Shown in pieces: positions 1-4,832 of a DNA stretch of 7,331 nt. This DNA comes from Phycisphaerae bacterium (lineage in GTDB: Bacteria; Planctomycetota; Phycisphaerae; Sedimentisphaerales; Anaerobacaceae): positions 1-7,331 of the forward strand of contig JAUVYZ010000098.1 in NCBI GenBank assembly GCA_030602845.1, read 5' to 3'. Position 1 is the stretch's first letter; every line of letters starts with the position of its first letter. The notes beneath the pieces were generated by a model. The model searched no databases, was not told the DNA's origin, and was given only the letters and a program-made list of their open reading frames with translations. The position numbers were made by a program, and so were the translations under genes.

Positions 1-20
1 GCCAAAGCTGGCAAAAACAT

Positions 21-70
21 AATCCGAGAAATCAGTGAAATCTGTGGCTAATTTTCAATCAAATCTGCGG
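21..70. repeat. Degenerate 9-bp tandem array
   Basis: Three consecutive 9-bp units, AATCCGAGA, AATCAGTGA and AATCTGTGG, run from 21 to 47 and share the pattern AATCnGnGR. A fourth related unit, AATCTGCGG, sits apart at 62-70. The motif resembles a repeat text I recall from many uncultured-bacterium genomes. No coding or regulatory role can be read from it. Confidence 0.55.
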
Positions 71-127
71 GTAGTTGGAACCAAAAATCGAAAAATCTAA
101 AAAATTTTTATCTCCTTTTCTCACATC

Positions 128-155
128 GAGTTACGAGAATTAGGAATCGAGAATC
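128..155. repeat. Heptamer array A (GAGAATC type)
   Basis: Four 7-bp units run in phase: GAGTTAC, GAGAATT, AGGAATC and GAGAATC, directly preceded by CATC. The last two include a perfect tandem duplication of GAATCGA at 144-157. The same unit family returns at 281 and 391, which suggests one degenerate repeat type scattered along this region. Confidence 0.6.
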
Positions 156-212
156 GACCACTATTTTCGACTCAAACGCGCATGTTCGCCCAATAGTAGA
201 GAGACAGTACAA

Positions 213-240
213 TTTGAGATTTGAGATTTGAAATTTGATA
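213..240. repeat. Heptamer array B (TTTGAGA type)
   Basis: Four contiguous 7-bp units, TTTGAGA twice, then TTTGAAA and TTTGATA. The sequence differs from array A but the period is the same. The array is strongly AT-rich and starts just after a non-repetitive stretch at 170-212. Confidence 0.7.
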
Positions 241-280
241 TTCACATCGCCAATGAACCATTTAACCATTTACAAGCATC

Positions 281-294
281 GAGTATCCAGAATC
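281..294. repeat. Heptamer pair C1 (GAGTATC CAGAATC)
   Basis: Two 7-bp units, GAGTATC and CAGAATC, preceded by CATC exactly as in array A. A near copy lies 110 bp downstream at 391. Both copies fit the GAGWATC-like consensus of array A. Confidence 0.5.
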
Positions 295-348
295 CGCCAT
301 TGGGCGTCCTGTGGAGAGAATCCAACTTTAGTTCACTTTAGGCACTTT

Positions 349-370
349 ACCCGCCACACGTATGGCGGGT
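349..370. repeat. Inverted repeat, 8-bp perfect GC-rich stem
   Basis: ACCCGCCA at 349-356 is the exact reverse complement of TGGCGGGT at 363-370, separated by the 6-nt spacer CACGTA. It would fold as a strong hairpin on either strand. The flanks are TTT on the + side and AAAG on the - side. It could act as a weak terminator on the + strand, but no gene precedes it there, so a palindromic repeat element is more likely. Confidence 0.6.
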
Positions 371-390
371 TTAGCTCACTCTTAACTAAC

Positions 391-411
391 GAGTATCAAG
401 AATCCAGTTAT
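391..411. repeat. Heptamer array C2 (GAGTATC AAGAATC CAGTTAT)
   Basis: A second copy of the GAGTATC unit family, with AAGAATC in the second position and a looser third unit. It is preceded by TAAC rather than the CATC seen at 128 and 281. It is followed at 420-429 by the 10-bp perfect palindrome GCCTGCAGGC. Confidence 0.5.
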
Positions 412-440
412 ATACTCTCGCCTGCAGGCCGAATCCACAA

Positions 441-468
441 TTTTGCCTTTTTCCTTTTAACTTTTTAC
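441..468. repeat. Heptamer array D (TTTTTAC type)
   Basis: Four contiguous 7-bp units, TTTTGCC, TTTTTCC, TTTTAAC and TTTTTAC, each being four or five T residues followed by two or three other bases. The tract runs almost directly into the hairpin at 472. The phase is kept at exactly 7 bp although the unit sequence drifts, so it is more than a simple T-rich run. Confidence 0.6.
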
Positions 469-471
469 TTT

Positions 472-495
472 CTCAAACTGATCAATCAGTTTGAG
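472..495. repeat. Inverted repeat, 10-bp perfect stem
   Basis: CTCAAACTGA at 472-481 and TCAGTTTGAG at 486-495 are exact reverse complements around the tetraloop TCAA. Downstream of the hairpin there is TAAATT on the + strand and A-rich sequence on the - strand, so neither side has the T-run of an intrinsic terminator. It abuts heptamer array D. Its role is unknown. Confidence 0.65.
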
Positions 496-501
496 TAAAT
501 T

Positions 502-669
502 ATGCAAAACGAACCCAATTTCCAAAAAAGTCAAATGAGCGTAAGTACTGTTTTAAGAATGGCTTATGAAAATAAATCCAATTGGACACTTGGTGAAAAC
601 AAACTCAATTCAAACCCAATTAAAGCCAATCAAACCCAATTTTTTTCTTACCCAAACCCCCCAAACTAA
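502..669 (+). other. Short Asn/Pro-rich frame, repeat-like, probably not a normal gene
   Basis: An ATG-initiated frame of 55 codons ends at TAA 667-669. The product begins MQNEPNFQKSQ, has a middle part containing YENKSNWTLGENK, and ends in Asn/Pro/Gln-rich text. No Shine-Dalgarno lies ahead of the ATG; a hairpin (472-495) is there instead. The second half is formed by the 10-bp CAAACCCAAT array. From memory, very similar predicted peptides are annotated many times in planctomycete draft genomes, with the YENxxNWTLGENKPN-like stretch the most constant part. That suggests a dispersed genomic repeat that happens to be open, or a repeat family of unknown nature. I assign no function. Confidence 0.4.
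611..640. repeat. 10-bp tandem array (CAAACCCAAT), first cluster
   Basis: Three contiguous 10-bp units, CAAACCCAAT, TAAAGCCAAT and CAAACCCAAT. The exact unit recurs at 765-774, and a one-base variant at 775-784. Translated, the unit produces the Asn/Pro/Lys/Gln text typical of this region. Confidence 0.65.
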
Positions 670-731
670 CTATCCTAATGCCTCGGAATCTCATCCCATC
701 CCGAATTTTCTCTTGCCCAAATCCCCCAGCG

Positions 732-766
732 CGATACACAATACGCAATACGAGATACGAGATACA
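732..766. repeat. Heptamer array E (AATACG type)
   Basis: Five contiguous 7-bp units: CGATACA, CAATACG, CAATACG, AGATACG and AGATACA. The central six bases follow the pattern nRATACn. It has the same 7-bp period as arrays A to D but another sequence, and it runs straight into the second CAAACCCAAT cluster at 765. Confidence 0.7.
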
Positions 767-784
767 AACCCAATCAAACCCAAC
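765..784. repeat. 10-bp tandem array (CAAACCCAAT), second cluster
   Basis: Two contiguous units, CAAACCCAAT and CAAACCCAAC, matching the cluster at 611-640. Just downstream, 791-803 holds TGAGCTTGTCGAA, a motif I recall as highly repeated in intergenic DNA of many bacterial draft genomes. Confidence 0.6.
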
Positions 785-839
785 CTGTAGTGAGCTTGTC
801 GAACCTATTTCGAAACCCCGATGCGGAACTTTTTCCACC

Positions 840-2651
840 TTATTTTCTTACCTTTATCAGGGCGACCCAATCTTTATCGTTATCCCCCGGCGGATAGCCG
901 ATGCCGACCGGGCCGGGGCCGGCTATAACGGCGACGCTGCCTCTCTGCAGCGGGCCGCCGGTACGCGGATTGTACCAGCGTACGTCGAAGGTTGCGGAAC
1001 TGCCCCCGACGTCGAGCTTCGTAGTGCCGCCCGAGGGCAGGTAGATAGCGTAGATTTGGCTGGGTTTGGCGAAACAATAATCACCCTTGACGGAGGTCAG
1101 CTCGTCATGGTGGTGCATTTCGGTGAAGGGCAGGTGTTGATGGAAAAACTCTAAGGCGTATCGGGTCAGGTCCCACATATGCTCTCGGCTGCGCCAATCC
1201 TCGCAGTTAAGGTCGTTGTGGGCGAATTTGTATCCGAAGTACCATTCGACGCCGGCGCCGCCGGCCATTAGATTGCCCCACAGGTGTTTCTTGCGGACTT
1301 CATCGTGTCGGTAGTCGTCCTTGTCGGGCTTGACGCCGGTGTGGGCAGGCCCGATTTCATCCAGGCAAACGAACCACTGACGGCCGGCCGAGCCCGAACG
1401 GTCAATCCACTTGACGGTTTCAGAATGGGTCTTATTCGTCTGCAGCGACGGCCCTTCAAAGTACTTATATCCCAATAGCGGGGTGTAAGCCTGGTCGTAC
1501 TTGCCGGGGAAGGTATGCATAACGACGGGATGGTCGTAAGGGTCGAGGTCTTTAATATAGCGGCAGAACGCCTTTCGCTGGGGGGCGGTGTTGGTGTTTT
1601 CCTCGCCGAGATTCCAGACCAGCGCGAGGTGATGGGCAAAGCGAGCGATTAGTTCCCGGTAGTAAAGTTTGCGCTGGGGGCCAAGTTCTCCGCCGTCAAG
1701 GCCTTGGTCATTTTCCTGCTCCTGGGTAATGATATGGAGCATCAGGCCCAGTTTGTCCATGTGTGAGAAAACAATCTCCCACTGGTCGAGTTTGCTGCAG
1801 TCGAATCGCAATTTCTCTTTGGGTCCGGTCCATGGCCAGACATCCTTACCGTCGCCGCCGTCGATGTTGTACGGAAGAAAATAAACGCTGTTCATACCCT
1901 TGCCTGTCAGGTAATTCAAGGCGCCGATGATGCCCTTTCCTTTGCCGTTTTTCCAGGTCGGGTCGTCCGGCGCAAAATCCCGCACGTGTGGGGCGTAGCG
2001 ATGCAGAAATTTCCCGCCCGCGGCTTCTCCCTTGCGTTTCAGCTCACCGGTGTCGAAGGTGCCGTCGAAGTCGGCATAGGCGAGGAAGTTTTCCGGGCTG
2101 TCGGCGCCGCCCTTGAGAAAATACTCGCCTGTCTCGGCGAATTGCAGATAGCGTTTACCGACGTATTTAAGCAGTCCCTTGGCCCGATGGTCTCGTCCGG
2201 TCTTGTCGGTTGGGCCAACAGTAAAGTTTCCTTTAGCGCCGTCGAAGGCGACGGGCTTGCCTGCTTTTGGGTTACTGTTGAGAGCAATGTCCGTCCCGGT
2301 TCGGAAAGAAGCAGTGTAAGACCATCGGCCTTGTTCATCGGGCACAAAGTGCACACGCCATTTGTTGCCCGACGTAGCACTGGTTTGGCCAGCTTTGCCG
2401 TCAGCGGCATAGTAGCCAGCAGCAACATATCGCTTTTTTCCCTTAGCGAACGTAACGTTCAGACGATAGTCGCGAAAGGGATTTGGGTTGCCCTTTTCGC
2501 TGGTGCGGGGGCCGTCAAAGGTGAGTGTTACCTTGTGCCACTTTTTCAGCTCACCCGAAACGATAGGCCCTTTGGTCGCACCGCAAACACCGCATGCTGC
2601 GACAAGAATGAAGCAAATTGCACATAACAAAACTAATTTACGATGGTTCAT
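840..2651 (-). CDS. Exported DUF5060-type glycoside hydrolase
   Basis: This 603-residue protein is probably a secreted or lipid-anchored polysaccharide-degrading enzyme. Residues 1-24 form a signal peptide; VAAC (17-20) could be a lipobox with Cys20 as the lipidated residue, or cleavage may follow later. Residues about 35-117 match the DUF5060 beta domain (WHKVTLTFDGP, NPFRDYRLNVTF, WRVHF). Residues about 155-510 look like a TIM-barrel of the GH-A/DUF4038 type, with FLKGGADSPENFL near its start. Candidate acid/base is Glu350 or Glu351 in WNLGEEN, and the candidate nucleophile is Glu432 in CLDEIG. Residues about 515-603 form a C-terminal beta domain like those named 'collagen-binding' in such enzymes. 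The ATG is set by AAGGAG 6 nt upstream. It has its own promoter and lies outside the sigma-factor operon. The substrate cannot be read from sequence. Confidence 0.88.
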   Translation of the reverse strand: MNHRKLVLLCAICFILVAACGVCGATKGPIVSGELKKWHKVTLTFDGPRTSEKGNPNPFRDYRLNVTFAKGKKRYVAAGYYAADGKAGQTSATSGNKWRVHFVPDEQGRWSYTASFRTGTDIALNSNPKAGKPVAFDGAKGNFTVGPTDKTGRDHRAKGLLKYVGKRYLQFAETGEYFLKGGADSPENFLAYADFDGTFDTGELKRKGEAAGGKFLHRYAPHVRDFAPDDPTWKNGKGKGIIGALNYLTGKGMNSVYFLPYNIDGGDGKDVWPWTGPKEKLRFDCSKLDQWEIVFSHMDKLGLMLHIITQEQENDQGLDGGELGPQRKLYYRELIARFAHHLALVWNLGEENTNTAPQRKAFCRYIKDLDPYDHPVVMHTFPGKYDQAYTPLLGYKYFEGPSLQTNKTHSETVKWIDRSGSAGRQWFVCLDEIGPAHTGVKPDKDDYRHDEVRKKHLWGNLMAGGAGVEWYFGYKFAHNDLNCEDWRSREHMWDLTRYALEFFHQHLPFTEMHHHDELTSVKGDYCFAKPSQIYAIYLPSGGTTKLDVGGSSATFDVRWYNPRTGGPLQRGSVAVIAGPGPVGIGYPPGDNDKDWVALIKVRK

Positions 2652-2657
2652 TTTCCG

Positions 2658-2663
2658 CTCCTT
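2658..2663 (-). promoter_or_regulatory. Shine-Dalgarno of the glycosidase gene
   Basis: AAGGAG on the minus strand, 6 nt before the ATG. The same hexamer with the same 6-nt spacing precedes the two secreted paralogs (4801-4806 and 5844-5849), which supports the chosen starts of all three genes. Confidence 0.85.
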
Positions 2664-2685
2664 AAAGGTATAAGGGTCAATGTGA

Positions 2686-2700
2686 ACTTATCTTATAAGT
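2686..2700. promoter_or_regulatory. Inverted repeat overlapping the -10 box
   Basis: ACTTAT (2686-2691) and ATAAGT (2695-2700) are perfect reverse complements around a 3-bp centre. The dyad covers the proposed -10 hexamer of the glycosidase promoter, a placement that would suit a repressor operator. No regulator gene for it is visible, and an AT-rich palindrome of this size can also arise by chance. Confidence 0.3.
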
Positions 2701-2720
2701 CGTAGTATAAGCATTTGCAA
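2692..2720 (-). promoter_or_regulatory. Sigma70-like promoter of the glycosidase gene
   Basis: On the minus strand, TTGCAA (2720-2715) and TATAAG (2697-2692) are separated by exactly 17 bp. The hexamers match the TTGACA/TATAAT consensus at 4 of 6 and 5 of 6 positions. Transcription would start near 2685, giving a leader of about 34 nt with the AAGGAG site inside it. This supports independent transcription of the glycosidase gene. Confidence 0.55.
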
Positions 2721-2763
2721 TAGATTTTTGGTTATATTCATTTTGGAACGGCAGGCGCATAAC

Positions 2764-2822
2764 AAAAACCGACCCCTGCTTGCCTGCCCTCGCTTTTCGC
2801 TGGCGGGGGTCGCCGGCAGGGG
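2764..2822 (-). terminator. Putative intrinsic terminator of the five-gene operon
   Basis: On the minus strand a GC-rich region able to fold in several ways is followed by GG and then five T residues (2768-2764). The arm CCCCTGC (2773-2779) pairs with GCAGGGG (2816-2822). Alternatively CGACCCC (2770-2776) pairs with GGGGTCG (2806-2812), which puts the stem base 1 nt from the T-run. The loop is long, so the exact fold is uncertain. It lies about 130-190 bp past the last operon gene and before the glycosidase promoter, where a terminator is expected. Confidence 0.45.
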
Positions 2823-2838
2823 CCGGCCTCTGTTTGCT

Positions 2839-2872
2839 CCGTTAGAGACTTTTTCCGTCAGGTCTCTAACGG
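2839..2872. repeat. Inverted repeat, 11-bp perfect stem (GTCTCTAACGG)
   Basis: CCGTTAGAGAC (2839-2849) and GTCTCTAACGG (2862-2872) are exact reverse complements around a 12-nt loop. Ten bases of the right arm, GTCTCTAACG, occur again in direct orientation at 2930-2939. There is no T-run on the minus side, so it does not look like the operon terminator itself. Confidence 0.65.
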
Positions 2873-2929
2873 GTTTGAAGAAGTACCATTATGGCATATC
2901 AATTCTCGTTGATGGCTTTTCCTTTCGGC

Positions 2930-2950
2930 GTCTCTAACGCGCTTTGCGCG
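2930..2950. repeat. GTCTCTAACG direct repeat fused to a CGCGC hairpin
   Basis: GTCTCTAACG at 2930-2939 repeats 2862-2871. It overlaps a small perfect hairpin, CGCGC (2938-2942) and GCGCG (2946-2950) around TTT. The hairpin lies 4 nt past the stop codon of the last operon gene, so on the minus-strand transcript it would form immediately after that stop and could protect the 3' end. It lacks a T-run. Confidence 0.5.
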
Positions 2951-2954
2951 ATGT

Positions 2955-3656
2955 TTACTGCACATCAAAGTAACCCTCTCCTCTTATTACTTCCTCATCA
3001 CTTAATATCTGTACCTCTATGGCTCTTTGTTTCGCTTCCATAGCTCTTTGCCTTGCTTCCATAGCTCTTGCTCTTTGTTTCTCTAACATCGCTCTCTCTT
3101 CGGAAGACGGCTCTCTGCCTCCGCCCCCGGGCCGAACCACAGCTATCTCGGCACGTCCTCTTCTAATCTCGTCTCCCTTGGCCACTCCTTTTACGGGCCT
3201 CGGCCCACCAGGACCTGGAGCACTCGCCGCACTGATCGGTGCAAAGACTCTTTCTTTGCCGTCCCATTCAATCCTGACTTGTGCAGGTTCGATTGCCACA
3301 ATCTTCGCGTCGCCTATCTTGTCACCGACTTTGTACCACTTATCTCCTATCAGCACCTCATCGCCCAATATACCCCGCACCTCCTTTACAGGGTGCTTCT
3401 TTGGCGGAGGCGGTGCAAACAAATTCTTTTTCTTCAATTCATCAGCAATTGCCTTCGATTCGGCAAGATATTTCTCCATATCGTTGGCATCCGGCTTATT
3501 TTGCGCAACGACTCTTTTAATCAAGGTCTCTGCCCTTGCCGAGACCACGAAAAAACCTGTCACCTTAATCAGAGTCAGAACTCCAAAAAGTGCTGAAATA
3601 CCAAGCAGCACAGGGCAAACCAGTTCCTTCTTTTCTTTTATGTAATCAAGTTTCAT
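2955..3656 (-). CDS. Membrane-anchored protein with GspC/PilP-like periplasmic segment
   Basis: This 233-residue protein has a short charged N-terminus, one membrane segment at about 14-38 and a periplasmic remainder. A charged stretch (about 46-78) leads to NLF (78-80) and a proline run. Next comes a small beta-type segment (about 93-141) with GILGD, KWYKVGDKIGDAKI, VAI and VRIEWDGKE. A membrane anchor, NLF, then a 'Gxx..yxvGd.i..akI..I....V.i...Gk' pattern is how GspC and PilP-type secretion or pilus assembly proteins look; that match is by pattern only. The tail (about 187-216) is a charged helix with RxRAMEA heptads. I chose ATG 3656, 13 nt past the preceding gene's stop; the frame also opens at TTG 3680, overlapping that gene. 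Neither start has a clear Shine-Dalgarno, so translational coupling is likely. Exact role unknown. Confidence 0.7.
   Translation of the reverse strand: MKLDYIKEKKELVCPVLLGISALFGVLTLIKVTGFFVVSARAETLIKRVVAQNKPDANDMEKYLAESKAIADELKKKNLFAPPPPKKHPVKEVRGILGDEVLIGDKWYKVGDKIGDAKIVAIEPAQVRIEWDGKERVFAPISAASAPGPGGPRPVKGVAKGDEIRRGRAEIAVVRPGGGGREPSSEERAMLEKQRARAMEARQRAMEAKQRAIEVQILSDEEVIRGEGYFDVQ
3019..3081 (-). repeat. 21-bp coding tandem repeat, three units
   Basis: Units at 3019-3039, 3040-3060 and 3061-3081 are 21 bp each. The first two differ at only a few bases and the third has diverged more. They encode heptads of the RxRAMEA type near the C-terminus of the GspC/PilP-like protein, where they would extend a charged helix. 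Confidence 0.65.
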
Positions 3657-3660
3657 TACA

Positions 3661-3681
3661 CTTACTAAGTCACTTAGCAAG
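3661..3681. promoter_or_regulatory. Interrupted palindrome at the stop/start junction
   Basis: CTAAGT (3665-3670) and ACTTAG (3672-3677) mirror each other around one base. A mismatched pair and then CTT/AAG extend the symmetry to 21 bp. The dyad spans the stop codon of the second secreted paralog and sits just upstream of the next gene's ATG, which has no Shine-Dalgarno. As RNA it could fold and influence reinitiation. Chance is a real alternative. Confidence 0.25.
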
Positions 3682-4794
3682 AAATGAATCCGTTAAATTC
3701 AGATTGACCTTTGAACTTTTCTCTCCTCCGAGTTTAGCCTGCGATGTCAAAATCTGGATGCGTTCGCGAAATTGGTTGAAATCCAATTCACCTTTGGAGA
3801 ACGCGTCGATGTCCGACTTTTTCACACGAATGGTCAACACCAGTGACGATAACGAAGCGGATGTCGCCTTCAGTATTCTGGGTGTAACTACCATAGTCTT
3901 GCCGACCTCGTTGTTTTGGGTGATGCGTATTTCTGTAGTTACCACAGGTTGAGGCGTTCCTCTAACAACAAGAACTACCTGGTCCTGCGGTTTCAGGCTT
4001 CGGATATTGGCGGCATGTTTCAGCGTCTTAATGAGCTTTCTTTTCAGCTCGTCAACTTTCTCGGCGTCGTATTCTGGTAAGACAGATGTCCCGGCGCGCA
4101 AACTCTTCAAGACCTCCTCGAATCCTATATTGTCCGGCGAAGCAACTATTGTGGCGCGGGCCTCTTTTGACGCATATATTTCTTGTTTTGTCTCTTCCCA
4201 GACCGGGTCAACACCTTCTTCGATTTTCTCTATCTTCACCCCCCGTGGAGGCGACAGCGGAAAGTTGACCTTTATAAAAAATAGTGCCCCGTAACCCCCA
4301 ACGTAGATGGCTTTTGTCGCCTTGTCGTCGCCCGAAATGAAATGCTTACCACGGTTGGATGCGAACAACCCACCGAGAACGATTGTCTCGCCCTCGCCCA
4401 ACCGCAATGGGTAGTTGAGCTTTTTATCAAAGATGCGATTCATAATATTCATATCTTGCATTATCGCCGCAAGGTCTTCTGCTTTCATCTCCACAGTGGG
4501 CACCACCAGAACTCTCCCGCCGCCGCCGTGCTGCTGTGCGTTCGTGAGTTGAAAGGCCAAATCAAGCCTCAGTTTGTCCAAAAGCACAGCCTCTTTTTGC
4601 CTTTGCATAGTTTCTGCCTGCTTCGCTGCGGTCTCGGCCTCCATTATCGCGCTCTCCGCTTGCCTTTGCGCAGCCGCCAGTTCCTCTCTGGCTGCTTCGA
4701 ACTCTTCTTCGCGAGAATTTTGAGCCGAGACCGAACCGACTATTGTTAAACTGAAAACGGTAAGCACGGTAATTGTAGGTATAACAGATTTCAT
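3670..4794 (-). CDS. Secreted coiled-coil protein, paralog of the upstream gene
   Basis: This 374-residue protein belongs to no family I can name. Residues 1-24 are a signal peptide (cleavage near VSA/QNS), and 27-80 form an Ala/Glu/Gln-rich coiled coil. The core shared with the upstream gene then follows: VLVVPTVEMK (95-104), MNRIFDKK (118-125), AIYVGGYGA (162-170), FPLSPP (178-183), VWEETKQEI (198-206), YDAEKVDELKR (242-252), KHAANIR (259-265) and LTIRVKKSDIDAF (320-332). Between IFDKK and AIY it carries GETIVLGGLF (135-144), which resembles a secretin turn by eye only. There are no catalytic motifs, and it is probably structural or binding in the envelope. ATG 4794 is chosen because AAGGAG lies 6 nt upstream; the frame opens 7 codons earlier at GTG 4815 without such a site. 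The gap to the upstream stop is 38 nt. Confidence 0.75.
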   Translation of the reverse strand: MKSVIPTITVLTVFSLTIVGSVSAQNSREEEFEAAREELAAAQRQAESAIMEAETAAKQAETMQRQKEAVLLDKLRLDLAFQLTNAQQHGGGGRVLVVPTVEMKAEDLAAIMQDMNIMNRIFDKKLNYPLRLGEGETIVLGGLFASNRGKHFISGDDKATKAIYVGGYGALFFIKVNFPLSPPRGVKIEKIEEGVDPVWEETKQEIYASKEARATIVASPDNIGFEEVLKSLRAGTSVLPEYDAEKVDELKRKLIKTLKHAANIRSLKPQDQVVLVVRGTPQPVVTTEIRITQNNEVGKTMVVTPRILKATSASLSSLVLTIRVKKSDIDAFSKGELDFNQFRERIQILTSQAKLGGEKSSKVNLNLTDSFLAK

Positions 4795-4832
4795 TTTTTT
4801 CTCCTTTAAATACACAACCTGTAATTGGCCAA

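Larger units (their letters stand above)
1..839. other. Gene-free, repeat-rich AT-rich region
   Basis: I see no convincing gene in this stretch. The open frames across it are short, lack ribosome-binding sites and translate into low-complexity Asn/Pro/Lys/Ile-rich text. It is instead a mosaic of short-period tandem arrays (9 bp, several of 7 bp, one of 10 bp), hairpin-forming inverted repeats and one dispersed-repeat-like frame, each listed separately. It lies downstream of the minus-strand glycosidase gene. No GC-rich hairpin plus T-run is visible just past that gene's stop, so its terminator is unresolved. Similar text is, from memory, common between genes in planctomycete metagenome assemblies; that recollection needs a database check. 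Confidence 0.7.

Noticed and set aside
128..766. CRISPR array
   Set aside because: The repeats are 7-10 bp and contiguous with no 25-40 bp repeat/spacer alternation, and no cas gene is present.
678..1154. Open frame of 158 codons on the + strand
   Set aside because: It starts in repeat sequence and continues antisense through the end of the glycosidase gene; its composition changes at 840, as expected for a shadow frame.
1986..2627. Open frame of 213 codons on the + strand
   Set aside because: It is antisense to the signal peptide, DUF5060 domain and start of the barrel of the glycosidase, has no ribosome-binding site and shows no recognisable motif.
2728..2937. Open frame of 69 codons on the + strand between operon and glycosidase
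   Set aside because: It runs through the terminator-like hairpin and the GTCTCTAACG repeats, so the structure explains the sequence better than coding does.
3019..3645. Open frame of 208 codons on the + strand
   Set aside because: It is the complement of the GspC/PilP-like gene. Its hydrophobic-looking Ala/Leu/Ser text comes from the antisense of charged heptads, and it has no Shine-Dalgarno.
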